A stretch of 64,000 bases of DNA. It comes from Pantoea sp. GTDB taxonomy: Bacteria; Pseudomonadota; Gammaproteobacteria; Enterobacterales; Enterobacteriaceae. A program made the position numbers and the translations under genes. The notes below the pieces were generated by a model. It saw nothing but the letters and a program-made list of their open reading frames with translations, was not told the DNA's origin and did not search any database. The DNA lies in NCBI RefSeq assembly GCF_028283705.1, contig NZ_JAPWKD010000022.1:1-64000 (forward strand), in the 5' to 3' direction. Below, piece after piece: positions 1 through 11,069 of the stretch; within the stretch, counting starts at the first letter, position 1, and every line of letters begins with the position of its first letter.

Positions 1-74
1 GAGTTGTTCGGCATGCGCAACCGCTAATTTCAATAAAAACAACCGTTCGCTGCATTCCACAGCAAAACCCCGTC

Positions 75-105
75 TTATACCCACTTACACACAAGGTTAT
101 CCACA
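75..105 (+). promoter_or_regulatory. Tandem DnaA-box-like cluster upstream of purH
   Basis: A perfect DnaA box TTATCCACA lies at 97-105. Two weaker look-alikes precede it in the same orientation: TTATACCCA at 75-83 (one mismatch to the relaxed consensus) and TTACACACA at 85-93. They are spaced 10-12 bp apart, about one helical turn. Seen: the sequences and spacing. Inferred: possible DnaA binding. The rest of the first 130 bases holds no gene that I can recognise; it is AT-rich intergenic DNA that may follow a gene outside the window. Confidence 0.35.
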
Positions 106-137
106 TCCTGACGGGTAAATGAATTTAGTCGAGCATC

Positions 138-159
138 GCGCAAACGTTTTCGCTACAAT
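138..159 (+). promoter_or_regulatory. PurR operator and purH promoter -10
   Basis: The 16-bp palindrome-like GCGCAAACGTTTTCGC at 138-153 matches the PurR operator consensus (ACGCAAACGTTTGCGT). It abuts a -10-like TACAAT at 154-159; no clear -35 hexamer is visible at 130-137. PurR with bound hypoxanthine or guanine represses the purine genes, and an operator between -35 and -10 is the usual arrangement at purHD. Confidence 0.75.
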
Positions 160-178
160 GCCCCGCGACGTCAAGGAT

Positions 179-226
179 GCCCCTTTTGGGGCGTTACCTG
201 AAGCAAGCTGCTTCTTCTATATAGAA
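179..226 (+). promoter_or_regulatory. Structured purH 5' leader (three consecutive hairpins)
   Basis: Three inverted repeats follow one another: gcccc-tttt-ggggc (179-192), gaagca-agc-tgcttc (200-214) and the palindrome TTCTATATAGAA (215-226). They lie in the roughly 130-nt untranslated leader between the promoter and the purH start. No attenuator T-run follows. Function is unknown; the structures could shape translation or transcript stability. Confidence 0.4.
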
Positions 227-291
227 GAGAAACGCTAAGCTTGATGTAACGCTCTTATTTACGCGAAACAAAGCCAAGGGATAAAACCACC

Positions 292-1881
292 ATGCAACAA
301 CGTCGTCCTGTACGCCGCGCTCTGCTGAGTGTCTCAGACAAAGCCGGTATCCTCGAATTTGCTCAGGCACTCTCCAGCCGTGGTGTTGAGCTGCTCTCCA
401 CAGGTGGTACTGCTCGCCTGCTGGCAGATGCGGGCCTGCCGGTCACTGAAGTGTCTGACTACACCGGTTTTCCGGAAATGATGGATGGACGCGTCAAAAC
501 GCTGCACCCGAAAGTGCATGGCGGCATTCTCGGTCGTCGCGGCCAGGATGATGCCATCATGGCGCAGCACGCCATCAACCCCATCGACATGGTGGTCGTT
601 AACCTCTACCCCTTTGCCCAGACGGTCGCAAAACCGGGTTGTACGCTGGAAGATGCGGTGGAAAACATCGATATCGGCGGCCCGACCATGGTGCGCTCTG
701 CCGCGAAGAACCACAAAGACGTCGCCATTGTGGTGAAGAGCAGCGACTACAGCGCCATCATTGCGGAGCTGGATGCCAATGAAAACTCCCTGACGCTGGC
801 AACCCGTTTCGATCTGGCGATCAAAGCCTTCGAACACACCGCCGCCTACGACAGCATGATTGCCAACTACTTCGGTAGCCTGGTACCGGCTTATCATGGC
901 GAGAGCAAAGAACCAGCAGGCCGCTTCCCACGTACCCTAAACCTTAACTTCATTAAGAAACAGGATATGCGTTATGGCGAGAACAGCCATCAGGACGCAG
1001 CTTTCTATATAGAAGAAAACGTCGCAGAAGCCTCAGTGGCGACGGCACAGCAGGTACAGGGTAAAGCGCTCTCCTATAACAACATCGCCGATACTGATGC
1101 CGCGCTGGAATGTGTGAAAGAGTTCAGCGAAGCTGCCTGCGTGATTGTGAAACATGCCAACCCCTGTGGTGTAGCTGTAGGCGATTCCATTCTGGATGCC
1201 TACGAGCGTGCTTATAAAACCGATCCGACTTCTGCGTTTGGCGGCATCATTGCCTTCAACCGTGAGCTGGACGAAGCGACGGCTCAGGCCATCATCAGCC
1301 GCCAGTTTGTCGAAGTGATCATTGCCCCCTCAGCCACCGAATCCGCGCTGAAAGTGACCGCCAGCAAACAGAACGTTCGCGTGCTGGTGTGTGGTCAGTG
1401 GCAGAGCCGCGTTGCCGGGCTGGATTTCAAACGCGTTAACGGCGGTTTACTGGTGCAGGATCGCGATCTCGGCATGGTCGACGCCAGCCAGCTGCGCGTC
1501 GTAAGCAAACGTCAGCCAACCGAACAGGAACTGCGTGATGCGCTGTTCTGCTGGAAAGTGGCGAAGTTCGTTAAATCCAACGCCATCGTCTATGCGCGTG
1601 ACAACATGACCATCGGGATAGGCGCGGGTCAGATGAGCCGCGTCTACTCGGCAAAAATCGCCGGGATCAAAGCCGGTGATGAAGGTCTGGAAGTGAAAGG
1701 GTCGGCGATGGCCTCTGACGCCTTCTTCCCGTTCCGCGATGGTATTGATGCTGCTGCTGCCGTCGGCGTCACCTGCGTAATCCAGCCGGGCGGTTCGATT
1801 CGCGATGATGAAGTGATTGCCGCCGCCGATGAGCACGGCATCGCCATGATCTTTACCGACATGCGTCATTTCCGCCATTAA
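292..1881 (+). CDS. purH: Bifunctional AICAR transformylase / IMP cyclohydrolase
   Basis: Catalyses the last two steps of de novo purine synthesis: formylation of AICAR with 10-formyl-THF, then ring closure to IMP. The 529 residues match the usual length of the E. coli protein. An N-terminal MGS-like cyclohydrolase domain (about 1-200) is followed by the transformylase domain, whose catalytic Lys-His pair is visible at 287-288 in the motif KHANPCG. The start is preceded by an AAGGGAT ribosome-binding site. purD follows after 18 bp, so the two form the classic purHD operon under the PurR box upstream. Confidence 0.97.
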   Translation: MQQRRPVRRALLSVSDKAGILEFAQALSSRGVELLSTGGTARLLADAGLPVTEVSDYTGFPEMMDGRVKTLHPKVHGGILGRRGQDDAIMAQHAINPIDMVVVNLYPFAQTVAKPGCTLEDAVENIDIGGPTMVRSAAKNHKDVAIVVKSSDYSAIIAELDANENSLTLATRFDLAIKAFEHTAAYDSMIANYFGSLVPAYHGESKEPAGRFPRTLNLNFIKKQDMRYGENSHQDAAFYIEENVAEASVATAQQVQGKALSYNNIADTDAALECVKEFSEAACVIVKHANPCGVAVGDSILDAYERAYKTDPTSAFGGIIAFNRELDEATAQAIISRQFVEVIIAPSATESALKVTASKQNVRVLVCGQWQSRVAGLDFKRVNGGLLVQDRDLGMVDASQLRVVSKRQPTEQELRDALFCWKVAKFVKSNAIVYARDNMTIGIGAGQMSRVYSAKIAGIKAGDEGLEVKGSAMASDAFFPFRDGIDAAAAVGVTCVIQPGGSIRDDEVIAAADEHGIAMIFTDMRHFRH

Positions 1882-1899
1882 TCGTTTGGAGCGTTACAG

Positions 1900-3180
1900 A
1901 TGAAAATTTTAGTGATTGGTAACGGCGGACGTGAACACGCCCTGGCGTGGAAGGCTGCGCAGTCTCCGCTGGTAGAGACCGTATTTGTGGCACCGGGCAA
2001 TGCTGGCACCGCGCTGGAACCAGCATTGCAGAATGTGGCGATCAGTGCCACTGATGTCCCTGCGCTGCTGGCGTTTGCCCAGCAGGAAAACATCGACCTG
2101 ACCATCGTCGGCCCGGAAGCGCCGCTGGTGATTGGGGTGGTGGATGCGTTCCGCGCGGCCGGTCTGAAAATTTTTGGCCCAACGCAGGCGGCAGCGCAGC
2201 TGGAAGGTTCTAAAGCCTTCACCAAAGATTTCCTTGCCCGCCAGCAGATTCCAACCGCTGAGTATCAGAACTTTACCGAGGTTGAGCCCGCGCTGGCGTA
2301 CCTGCGCGAGAAAGGCGCACCGATCGTGATCAAAGCAGACGGTCTCGCTGCCGGTAAAGGCGTCATCGTGGCGATGACACTGAAAGAAGCCGAAGATGCC
2401 GTGCAGGATATGCTGGCAGGCAACGCTTTCGGCGACGCGGGCCATCGCATCGTGATCGAAGAGTTTCTGGATGGTGAAGAAGCCAGCTTTATCGTGATGG
2501 TGGATGGCAACAACGTACTGCCCATGGCCACCAGCCAGGACCATAAACGTGTCGGTGATGGCGATACTGGCCCGAATACCGGCGGTATGGGCGCTTACTC
2601 ACCGGCTCCGGTGGTGACTGATGAGATCCACCAGCGCGTGATGGATCAGATCATCTGGCCAACCGTGAATGGCATGAAAGCCGAAGGCAACACTTACACC
2701 GGCTTCCTGTATGCCGGGCTGATGATCGACAAAGCCGGTCAGCCGAAAGTGATCGAATTCAACTGCCGCTTTGGCGATCCGGAAACCCAGCCGATCATGC
2801 TGCGTTTGCAGTCCGATCTGGTGGCGCTGTGCCTGGCGGCCTGTGACGGTAAACTGGATCAGCAGACCTCACAATGGGATCCACGTCCATCGCTGGGTGT
2901 GGTGCTGGCGGCTGGCGGTTATCCGGGTGACTACAACACCGGCGACCAGATTCATGGCCTGCCGCTGGAAGAAGTTGCAGATGGTAAGGTTTTCCACGCA
3001 GGTACCACCCTCAAAGATGATCTGGTGGTCACCAATGGCGGACGCGTACTGTGCGTCACCGCGCTGGGTGAAGATGTCGCTGCCGCGCAGCAGCGTGCTT
3101 ATGCGCTGGCTAAGCCTATCTCGTGGGATGGCAGTTTCTGTCGCTACGATATCGGCTATCGCGCCATCAACCGCAAATAA
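1900..3180 (+). CDS. purD: Phosphoribosylamine-glycine ligase (GAR synthetase)
   Basis: Joins glycine to phosphoribosylamine using ATP, the second step of purine synthesis. The 426-residue protein (E. coli 429) begins with the typical MKILVIGNGGREHALAW signature and has an ATP-grasp domain with KADGLAAGKG at about 145-154 and the Mg-binding EFNCRFGDPE segment near residue 286. It is the second gene of the purHD operon and ends just before a hairpin terminator shared with the convergent gene yjaH. Confidence 0.97.
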   Translation: MKILVIGNGGREHALAWKAAQSPLVETVFVAPGNAGTALEPALQNVAISATDVPALLAFAQQENIDLTIVGPEAPLVIGVVDAFRAAGLKIFGPTQAAAQLEGSKAFTKDFLARQQIPTAEYQNFTEVEPALAYLREKGAPIVIKADGLAAGKGVIVAMTLKEAEDAVQDMLAGNAFGDAGHRIVIEEFLDGEEASFIVMVDGNNVLPMATSQDHKRVGDGDTGPNTGGMGAYSPAPVVTDEIHQRVMDQIIWPTVNGMKAEGNTYTGFLYAGLMIDKAGQPKVIEFNCRFGDPETQPIMLRLQSDLVALCLAACDGKLDQQTSQWDPRPSLGVVLAAGGYPGDYNTGDQIHGLPLEEVADGKVFHAGTTLKDDLVVTNGGRVLCVTALGEDVAAAQQRAYALAKPISWDGSFCRYDIGYRAINRK

Positions 3181-3184
3181 TCAC

Positions 3185-3205
3185 AAGGGGCACTCAGTGC
3201 CCCTT
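3185..3205 (+). terminator. purHD terminator hairpin
   Basis: Perfect 9-bp stem aaggggcac / gtgcccctt with a 3-nt loop, followed by ttcttcattcc on the + strand. It begins 5 bases after the purD stop and lies between convergent purD and yjaH. The tail is pyrimidine-rich rather than a pure T-run, so termination strength is uncertain. Confidence 0.7.
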
Positions 3206-3216
3206 CTTCATTCCCG

Positions 3217-3885
3217 TCAGAAATCGCTCTCTTTTGGTTGCCAGCTGCATTCATCCGTTGGGGTGATATGGAGCAACTGTACCCCTTCCGGCGCTTCCAG
3301 CCATGCCACCATCAATGACACCGAGGGATCGCGCTGCTGTTGCTGGGTCAGGGCTGCCACCATGCTGCTATCGAAAGGCGCATTAATGACTTTACCTTCA
3401 CAGGTTCGTACCTGAATCCCGCCCAGCCAGTGCCCCTGGCTCAGCAACACACGTCCATCCAGCAACGCATTGCTCTGCTGTAGCATCCGCTGTGCATCGA
3501 AGCGGTACAGTTCCACGCTGTCGCTGCTGACGGCTTCACGTCGCCCGGCCAGTTGCCGCTGCATAAAATTGAGATTGCCTTGCTGATCGAAACGCAACGT
3601 GACGGTATCCGGTTGTTTGCCCGCGACCTGTCGTTCCACGTTGGTGAGATTGTTGTTCAGCCAGCTGTAATCGGTGGTCTCCATCGCATCACCATCAAAG
3701 GGAATGAAGACGGTACGCATATGAATTGACTGATGGTCGCTGTTTTTGCGCCAGATACGCACTACGCCACGGTCGGCAAGGTAGCCGCTGGCAGTAAAGG
3801 CAGGAAGATCAGGAGTGGAGCTGCACCCTACCAGAAGGGCACCACATAACAGAGCGCAGACGCGCTGATGTAAAAGGTTCAGCAT
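3217..3885 (-). CDS. yjaH: DUF1481 lipoprotein YjaH
   Basis: A 222-residue predicted lipoprotein of unknown function. The chosen ATG has a GGAG ribosome-binding site 7 bases upstream; an in-frame TTG six codons earlier is less likely. The N-terminus is a short signal peptide ending in a lipobox LVGC near residue 20, predicting lipidation and attachment to an envelope membrane. The family (DUF1481) sits next to hupA in enterobacteria, as here. It lies 67 bp downstream of hupA but behind a strong terminator, so it is probably expressed separately or by read-through. No enzymatic motif is visible. Confidence 0.85.
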   Translation of the reverse strand: MLNLLHQRVCALLCGALLVGCSSTPDLPAFTASGYLADRGVVRIWRKNSDHQSIHMRTVFIPFDGDAMETTDYSWLNNNLTNVERQVAGKQPDTVTLRFDQQGNLNFMQRQLAGRREAVSSDSVELYRFDAQRMLQQSNALLDGRVLLSQGHWLGGIQVRTCEGKVINAPFDSSMVAALTQQQQRDPSVSLMVAWLEAPEGVQLLHITPTDECSWQPKESDF

Positions 3886-3901
3886 GGCAGGCTCCGGCAA
3901 C

Positions 3902-3923
3902 AAAAAGGGGCGATGCCGCCCCT
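3902..3923 (-). terminator. hupA intrinsic terminator
   Basis: Stem aggggcg / cgcccct with a 4-nt loop. On the minus strand it is followed by five T residues, 30 bp after the hupA stop. A typical intrinsic terminator. Confidence 0.85.
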
Positions 3924-3952
3924 CTTTTAAAGCTATACCGCGTCGCGGAAAC

Positions 3953-4225
3953 TTATTTAACAGCGTCTTTCAGCGCTTTACCAGAGACGAACGCCGGTAC
4001 GTTTGCCGCAGCGATTTTGATCTCTTTGCCAGTCTGCGGGTTGCGACCGGTACGCTCAGCGCGGTGGTTCACTTTAAAAGTACCAAAACCAACCAGTTGT
4101 ACAGCATCACCATCTTTCAGAGACTCAGTGATCGCAGCCAGAGTAGATTCCAGTGCAGTTTTAGCCTGGGTTTTTGACAGGTCTGCTTTTTCCGCGATCA
4201 CATCAATCAGTTGAGTCTTGTTCAT
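3953..4225 (-). CDS. hupA: DNA-binding protein HU-alpha
   Basis: A 90-residue histone-like protein that bends and compacts DNA as a homodimer or as a heterodimer with HU-beta. The sequence has the conserved [14 protein letters not shown] start, the GFGTF turn and the DNA-grasping arm with GRNPQTG near residues 60-66. A ribosome-binding site AAGGAT lies 5 bases before ATG. It has its own terminator downstream and a 188-bp intergenic region upstream, consistent with its own promoter. Confidence 0.97.
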   Translation of the reverse strand: MNKTQLIDVIAEKADLSKTQAKTALESTLAAITESLKDGDAVQLVGFGTFKVNHRAERTGRNPQTGKEIKIAAANVPAFVSGKALKDAVK

Positions 4226-4327
4226 AAGTTATCCTTAAAGTGTATTTATCGCTTGCTAAGCAACGAGTGCGAGGGAAAAGCCATATTCTGGCACTCTTCA
4301 GCCTGCACGCACCGATAGCCACAATTT

Positions 4328-4362
4328 TCAGCCCCCCAAATGTAGACCAGACAGGGGGCTGA
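4328..4362 (-). promoter_or_regulatory. Stem-loop in the hupA upstream region
   Basis: A 9-bp perfect stem tcagccccc / gggggctga with a 17-nt loop sits between yjaG and hupA, about 100 bp before the hupA start. No T-run follows it on the minus strand, so it is not an ordinary terminator; on the + strand the flanks are also not T-rich. It could be a weak transcript end for yjaG or part of a hupA leader. Confidence 0.35.
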
Positions 4363-4413
4363 TGTGAAGCCTCCAGGCGCGCTAATTCGGGCCTGAAGTC
4401 ACGTTTTCTCGCC

Positions 4414-5004
4414 TTATTGCTGAAAAATTATACCGATGTTACTGATTCCCGCTTCGCGCAGGTCAGAACGTAACCCTTTAATTAGTTCAAGGTCGCGCTC
4501 TTCGCACTCTGCCAGCAGGCGAAAAATCTCCCACTGCAGATCCCATTCGTCAATAATTGCCTGGTTTTCGCGCAGCTCTTCATCGCTCATTTCGCGCCCA
4601 GCCTGGGTCATTTCGAGAATCGCCACGGTAGTGATCGACGTCCGGCTGACCTCAATGGCATGCTCAAGGGTTTCCCCACTCAGCTGCGCATGCAGTACTT
4701 CGCTCAATGCCACACAGGCATCAATCGCCGGATGCACACCGTAGATGTCGAAATCATCACCATTAGGGATTGCCGCTTCCAGTTTCTCCAGCTGGCTGTC
4801 GAAATTGATTTTGGCGTCTTTGACCGTCAGGCTTTCCCAGACGAGATCGAGCATGCGGCGATAAAGCTGCGGATCTGCGAATTCGGTCTGCTGACAGAAG
4901 GCCCAGTAGTTGGGGAACATGCGTTCACACAGACAGGCCATAAAGGTGACGTGCTGCCAGCTTTCCAGCTTCGCCAGACGTAAATGGACGGGGTTCTGTA
5001 ACAT
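4414..5004 (-). CDS. yjaG: DUF416 family protein YjaG
   Basis: A conserved enterobacterial protein of unknown function. The start MLQNPVHLRL gives 196 residues, exactly the E. coli length; an upstream in-frame start would add 23 unconserved residues and overlap nfi. GAGAGCAAG upstream of the ATG can serve as ribosome-binding site. The protein is acidic and mostly helical in appearance, without signal peptide or membrane segment. It follows nfi in the leftward hemE-nfi-yjaG-hupA run. Confidence 0.88.
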   Translation of the reverse strand: MLQNPVHLRLAKLESWQHVTFMACLCERMFPNYWAFCQQTEFADPQLYRRMLDLVWESLTVKDAKINFDSQLEKLEAAIPNGDDFDIYGVHPAIDACVALSEVLHAQLSGETLEHAIEVSRTSITTVAILEMTQAGREMSDEELRENQAIIDEWDLQWEIFRLLAECEERDLELIKGLRSDLREAGISNIGIIFQQ

Positions 5005-5066
5005 CAAACTTGCTCTCAATAATTTAGCTGGCGGCAGTGTACCGCAAAAGCCGCGCGCAAACAGCG

Positions 5067-5735
5067 TCAACACGCATTTTGCCTGCGCAGAAAGGCCGGA
5101 CGACCGGAAGCAACCGCATCCGCCCAGCGCGTCGGCTCAGGTAAACGATAGCCTGCGGTACAGTTTTCCACCCATTGCAGGGCGCTATCGGTGCTGACGC
5201 GATGGCCGGTGGAGATAAACAGCGGATTGCAGCGCGCCTTGCTACGCCACACCCAGCCAATCTGCTCATCCTTATCCATCAATGGCTGACGGCTGCCTGG
5301 AGCCTCTTCCAGCGCCTCAACATGCCCGCATAAACGCCGCTTCGCCACGCCGATGGTGGGCACATCCACCAGCAAGCCGAAATGCGCGGCAACGCCGAGC
5401 CGACGCGGATGCGAGATACCGTGACCATCGACAAATAACAGATCGGGCTGATGAGTGAGTTGCTGCCAGGCCGCCAGCAGGGCGGGCACTTCGCGAAAGG
5501 AGAGAAAACCGGGGATATACGGCATGGTGGTACTGATGCGGGCAATCTGATGCTCCACCAGCTGTAACGAGGGGTACTCCAGAATCACCAGCGCGGCGCG
5601 TGTGACCTCACCGCCCTGTTCAAAGCCCACATCGGCACCGGCAATCCAGCGGGGCGGCAGCACCTCAAAATCGTCCTGCCGCACCACATCAGCCGCACGC
5701 TGTTGCTGTTCCCTGCGTAGCGCCGCTAAATCCAT
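5067..5735 (-). CDS. nfi: Endonuclease V (deoxyinosine 3' endonuclease)
   Basis: Nicks DNA at the second phosphodiester bond 3' of deoxyinosine and other deaminated bases, starting alternative excision repair. The 222 residues match E. coli Nfi. Catalytic features are visible: Asp35 in GADVGF, Tyr73 and Glu82 in [10 protein letters not shown], and Asp103 in VDGHG. It starts 2 bp after the hemE stop, so it is translationally coupled to hemE. Confidence 0.95.
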   Translation of the reverse strand: MDLAALRREQQQRAADVVRQDDFEVLPPRWIAGADVGFEQGGEVTRAALVILEYPSLQLVEHQIARISTTMPYIPGFLSFREVPALLAAWQQLTHQPDLLFVDGHGISHPRRLGVAAHFGLLVDVPTIGVAKRRLCGHVEALEEAPGSRQPLMDKDEQIGWVWRSKARCNPLFISTGHRVSTDSALQWVENCTAGYRLPEPTRWADAVASGRPAFLRRQNAC

Positions 5736-5737
5736 GG

Positions 5738-6805
5738 TTAACCCTGATGGTAAGGACGGGACAGACGATGCACCGCCTCAACAAAGGCACCGGCGTGCTC
5801 CGGTGGCACATCCTGATGGATACCGTGGCCCAGGTTGAAGACGTGGCCTTCCCCGGCACCAAATCCTTCAAGAATGCCCGCTACTTCCTGCTCAATTCGG
5901 GCCGGAGGCGCATACAGCATGGACGGATCCATATTGCCTTGCAACGCCACTTTATGACCAACGCGACGACGCGCATCAGCAATATCCGTGGTCCAGTCCA
6001 GCCCCAGCGCATCGCAACCGGTTTCTGCCATCGCTTCCAGCCACTGCCCGCCACCTTTGGTGAACAGGGTGATTGGCACGCGGCGGCCTTCGTTTTCATG
6101 AAGCACGCTATCGACAATCTTGTGCATGTAGTAAAGCGAGAATTCACGGTAGTCACGGCCGGTCAGCACGCCACCCCAGGTGTCGAATACCATGATCGAC
6201 TGGGCACCCGCTTTGATCTGCGCGTTCAGATAGAGGATCACGCTGTCTGCCAGTTTATCCAGCAACATATGCAGCGTCTGCGGCTCGGCGTACATCATCT
6301 TTTTGATTTTGGTAAACGCCTTGCTGCTGCCGCCTTCGACCATATAGGTCGCCAGCGTCCACGGGCTACCGGAAAAGCCGATCAACGGGACTTCGCCTTT
6401 CAGGTTGTGGCGGATGGTACGCACAGCGTTCATCACGTAACCCAGCTCCTGCTCCGGATCGGGCACCGGCAGTTTATCGACATCCGCCCGGCAGGTAATG
6501 GGGTGAGAGAAACGCGGGCCTTCACCGGTTTCAAAATACAGGCCCAGCCCCATCGCATCGGGGATGGTGAGGATATCGCTGAAGAGGATGGCCGCATCCA
6601 GCGCGTAACGACGCAGCGGTTGCAACGTGACTTCGCACGCCAGCTCAGCATTTTTACACAGCGACATAAAATCACCGGCCTCAGCACGAGTGGCTTTATA
6701 CTCCGGCAGATAACGCCCGGCTTGTCGCATCATCCATACCGGGGTGATATCCACCGGCTGACGTAACAGGGCACGCAGATAACGATCGTTCTTCAGTTCA
6801 CTCAT
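5738..6805 (-). CDS. hemE: Uroporphyrinogen decarboxylase
   Basis: Converts uroporphyrinogen III to coproporphyrinogen III in haem synthesis by removing four carboxyl groups. The start [14 protein letters not shown] gives 355 residues (E. coli 354) and has GAGAG upstream; a start five codons earlier is unlikely. Seen: [15 protein letters not shown] near residue 27 with the substrate-binding Arg, the ILFSDIL segment with the key Asp, and the C-terminal [14 protein letters not shown] signature. It lies between nudC (39 bp upstream) and nfi. Confidence 0.97.
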   Translation of the reverse strand: MSELKNDRYLRALLRQPVDITPVWMMRQAGRYLPEYKATRAEAGDFMSLCKNAELACEVTLQPLRRYALDAAILFSDILTIPDAMGLGLYFETGEGPRFSHPITCRADVDKLPVPDPEQELGYVMNAVRTIRHNLKGEVPLIGFSGSPWTLATYMVEGGSSKAFTKIKKMMYAEPQTLHMLLDKLADSVILYLNAQIKAGAQSIMVFDTWGGVLTGRDYREFSLYYMHKIVDSVLHENEGRRVPITLFTKGGGQWLEAMAETGCDALGLDWTTDIADARRRVGHKVALQGNMDPSMLYAPPARIEQEVAGILEGFGAGEGHVFNLGHGIHQDVPPEHAGAFVEAVHRLSRPYHQG

Positions 6806-6844
6806 AATTGGCTCTCTCACTTGCAGGGCGCCAGTGTAGCATTT

Positions 6845-7618
6845 TCACATCGCGCTGGCGCGACACTGGGCAACGGTATCTTCAATCAAACGTCGCGCAA
6901 CGGTGCCGGGCGGGGGTAATAATGGCAGGGCATCGTAGCGGAACCAGCCCGCATCCAGCAGCTCTTTGCCGTCATGTTGCAAATCACCGCCGTCATATTC
7001 CGCCATATACGCCATCATCAGCGAATGGGGGAACGGCCACGGTTGTGAGGTCACATAACGCACGTTTTTCACCCGTACATTACTTTCTTCCATCACTTCA
7101 CGAGCCACCGCCTGTTCGAGGGTTTCACCCACTTCGACAAATCCGGCCAGCACGGTATAAACGTTGTTGCGATGCTTCGCATGGTTTGCCAGCAAAATCT
7201 CATCACCACGGCGGATGGCGACAATGATGCAGGGGGCGATTTGCGGGTAATAGCGCTCGCGACAATGGCCGCACAGGCAGGCGAATTCACGTTTGCTTAA
7301 ATGCATCTCGTGGCCGCAATAGCCGCACCAGCGATGGGAACGATAGAACTCCGCCAGTTGTACGCCGCGCCCGGCAAGCTGGAACAGGCCAACGTCCTCA
7401 TCAATCAGCTGGCGAACTGACCCCATGTTATCGGGTCGTGATTCACGCACCAGCCAGACATTTTCGCCCTGCCATTCGCCAATCACCATACCGCTGCTGC
7501 CCGCCAGGCCAAATTGTTGCGCCGTGCCATGCGGCAACTCCCCCTGCGGTAGCCAAAGTTTTTGTTCATGGCTGACAATCCACCAGCCAGCGTCTACGCT
7601 TGAGATCTCACGTTGCAT
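6845..7618 (-). CDS. nudC: NAD-capped RNA hydrolase / NADH pyrophosphatase NudC
   Basis: Removes the NAD cap from RNA 5' ends and hydrolyses NAD(H). The length of 257 is the same as E. coli NudC. A zinc ribbon is formed by Cys98, Cys101, Cys116 and Cys119; the Nudix box starts at Gly159 with Arg173-Glu174 and Glu177-Glu178; the NudC-specific SQPWPF motif follows near residue 195. It is divergent from rsd and opens the leftward run with hemE and nfi. Confidence 0.96.
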   Translation of the reverse strand: MQREISSVDAGWWIVSHEQKLWLPQGELPHGTAQQFGLAGSSGMVIGEWQGENVWLVRESRPDNMGSVRQLIDEDVGLFQLAGRGVQLAEFYRSHRWCGYCGHEMHLSKREFACLCGHCRERYYPQIAPCIIVAIRRGDEILLANHAKHRNNVYTVLAGFVEVGETLEQAVAREVMEESNVRVKNVRYVTSQPWPFPHSLMMAYMAEYDGGDLQHDGKELLDAGWFRYDALPLLPPPGTVARRLIEDTVAQCRASAM

Positions 7619-7681
7619 TTAAATCGTCATCCTTAGCGTCTATTCGCAGAATGAACAACTATAACCCACATGGAGCCTCGT

Positions 7682-8188
7682 ATGCTTACTCAGTTAGATG
7701 ACCTGACCGAGCGTGTAGGCAGCGGTAACGAACTTGTCGATTCATGGTTACGCGCACGTCGTCAGCTGTTGGTTAACTATTATCAGTTGATTGGCATGAA
7801 GCCAAAAAAAGACGCGTTAAGCGCCCTCGATGAGCAGGCGCTGGATGCGTTTTGCCACAACCTGGTGGATTATCTTTCGGTTGGTCACTTCAGTATTTAT
7901 GAGAGGATTATCAATGAGATGCATGGCGACAGCCCCCTGATTGCCGCCGCACAGATTTACCCGTTACTGGAGGCGAATACCGAACGAATGATGCAGCTGT
8001 ATGATGGTCATCTGCAACAGGCCATCACTGACGACAACTGTGTCACTTTCCAGCAGGCGCTGTCTGAAGTAGGAGAAGTGCTGGAGTCGCGTTTCACGCT
8101 GGAAGACAAGCTGGTGCGTCTGGCGTGGGATAATCAGCTGGCACGCCCACGGGTAGCGAATGACAGCCCTGTCGCCCGCCCGGCTTAA
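7682..8188 (+). CDS. rsd: Regulator of sigma D (anti-sigma-70 factor)
   Basis: Binds the housekeeping sigma factor RpoD in stationary phase and favours use of alternative sigma factors. The start MLTQLDDLTERV gives 168 residues (E. coli 158) and has TGGAGC 6-7 bases upstream; a start four codons earlier lacks one. The family signature GHFSIYERI is at about 73-81 and LEDKL near 142. The C-terminal tail after residue 155 is longer than in E. coli. It is followed by a strong terminator and precedes thiC, as in E. coli. Confidence 0.95.
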   Translation: MLTQLDDLTERVGSGNELVDSWLRARRQLLVNYYQLIGMKPKKDALSALDEQALDAFCHNLVDYLSVGHFSIYERIINEMHGDSPLIAAAQIYPLLEANTERMMQLYDGHLQQAITDDNCVTFQQALSEVGEVLESRFTLEDKLVRLAWDNQLARPRVANDSPVARPA

Positions 8189-8218
8189 ATCGCCACTTGT
8201 AAAAAACTTGTTATTCGC

Positions 8219-11018
<2,800 letters not shown>

Positions 11019-11026
11019 TTGAGGCT

Positions 11027-11054
11027 GTAGCGGCGCGATTTATCGCGCCGCTAC
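11027..11054. repeat. REP-like perfect palindrome downstream of thiE
   Basis: A 12-bp perfect stem gtagcggcgcga / tcgcgccgctac around TTTA, 8 bp after the thiE stop and between the convergent genes thiE and yjiR. From general knowledge, palindromes of this sequence are dispersed in Pantoea/Erwinia genomes. As a hairpin it could end or stabilise transcripts from both sides, although no T-run follows. Confidence 0.7.
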
Positions 11055-11069
11055 GAAAAGGTGATGTCG

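Noticed and set aside
5747..6766. 339-codon open frame antisense to hemE
   Set aside because: Same reason: hemE is fully conserved on the other strand and the antisense product resembles nothing.
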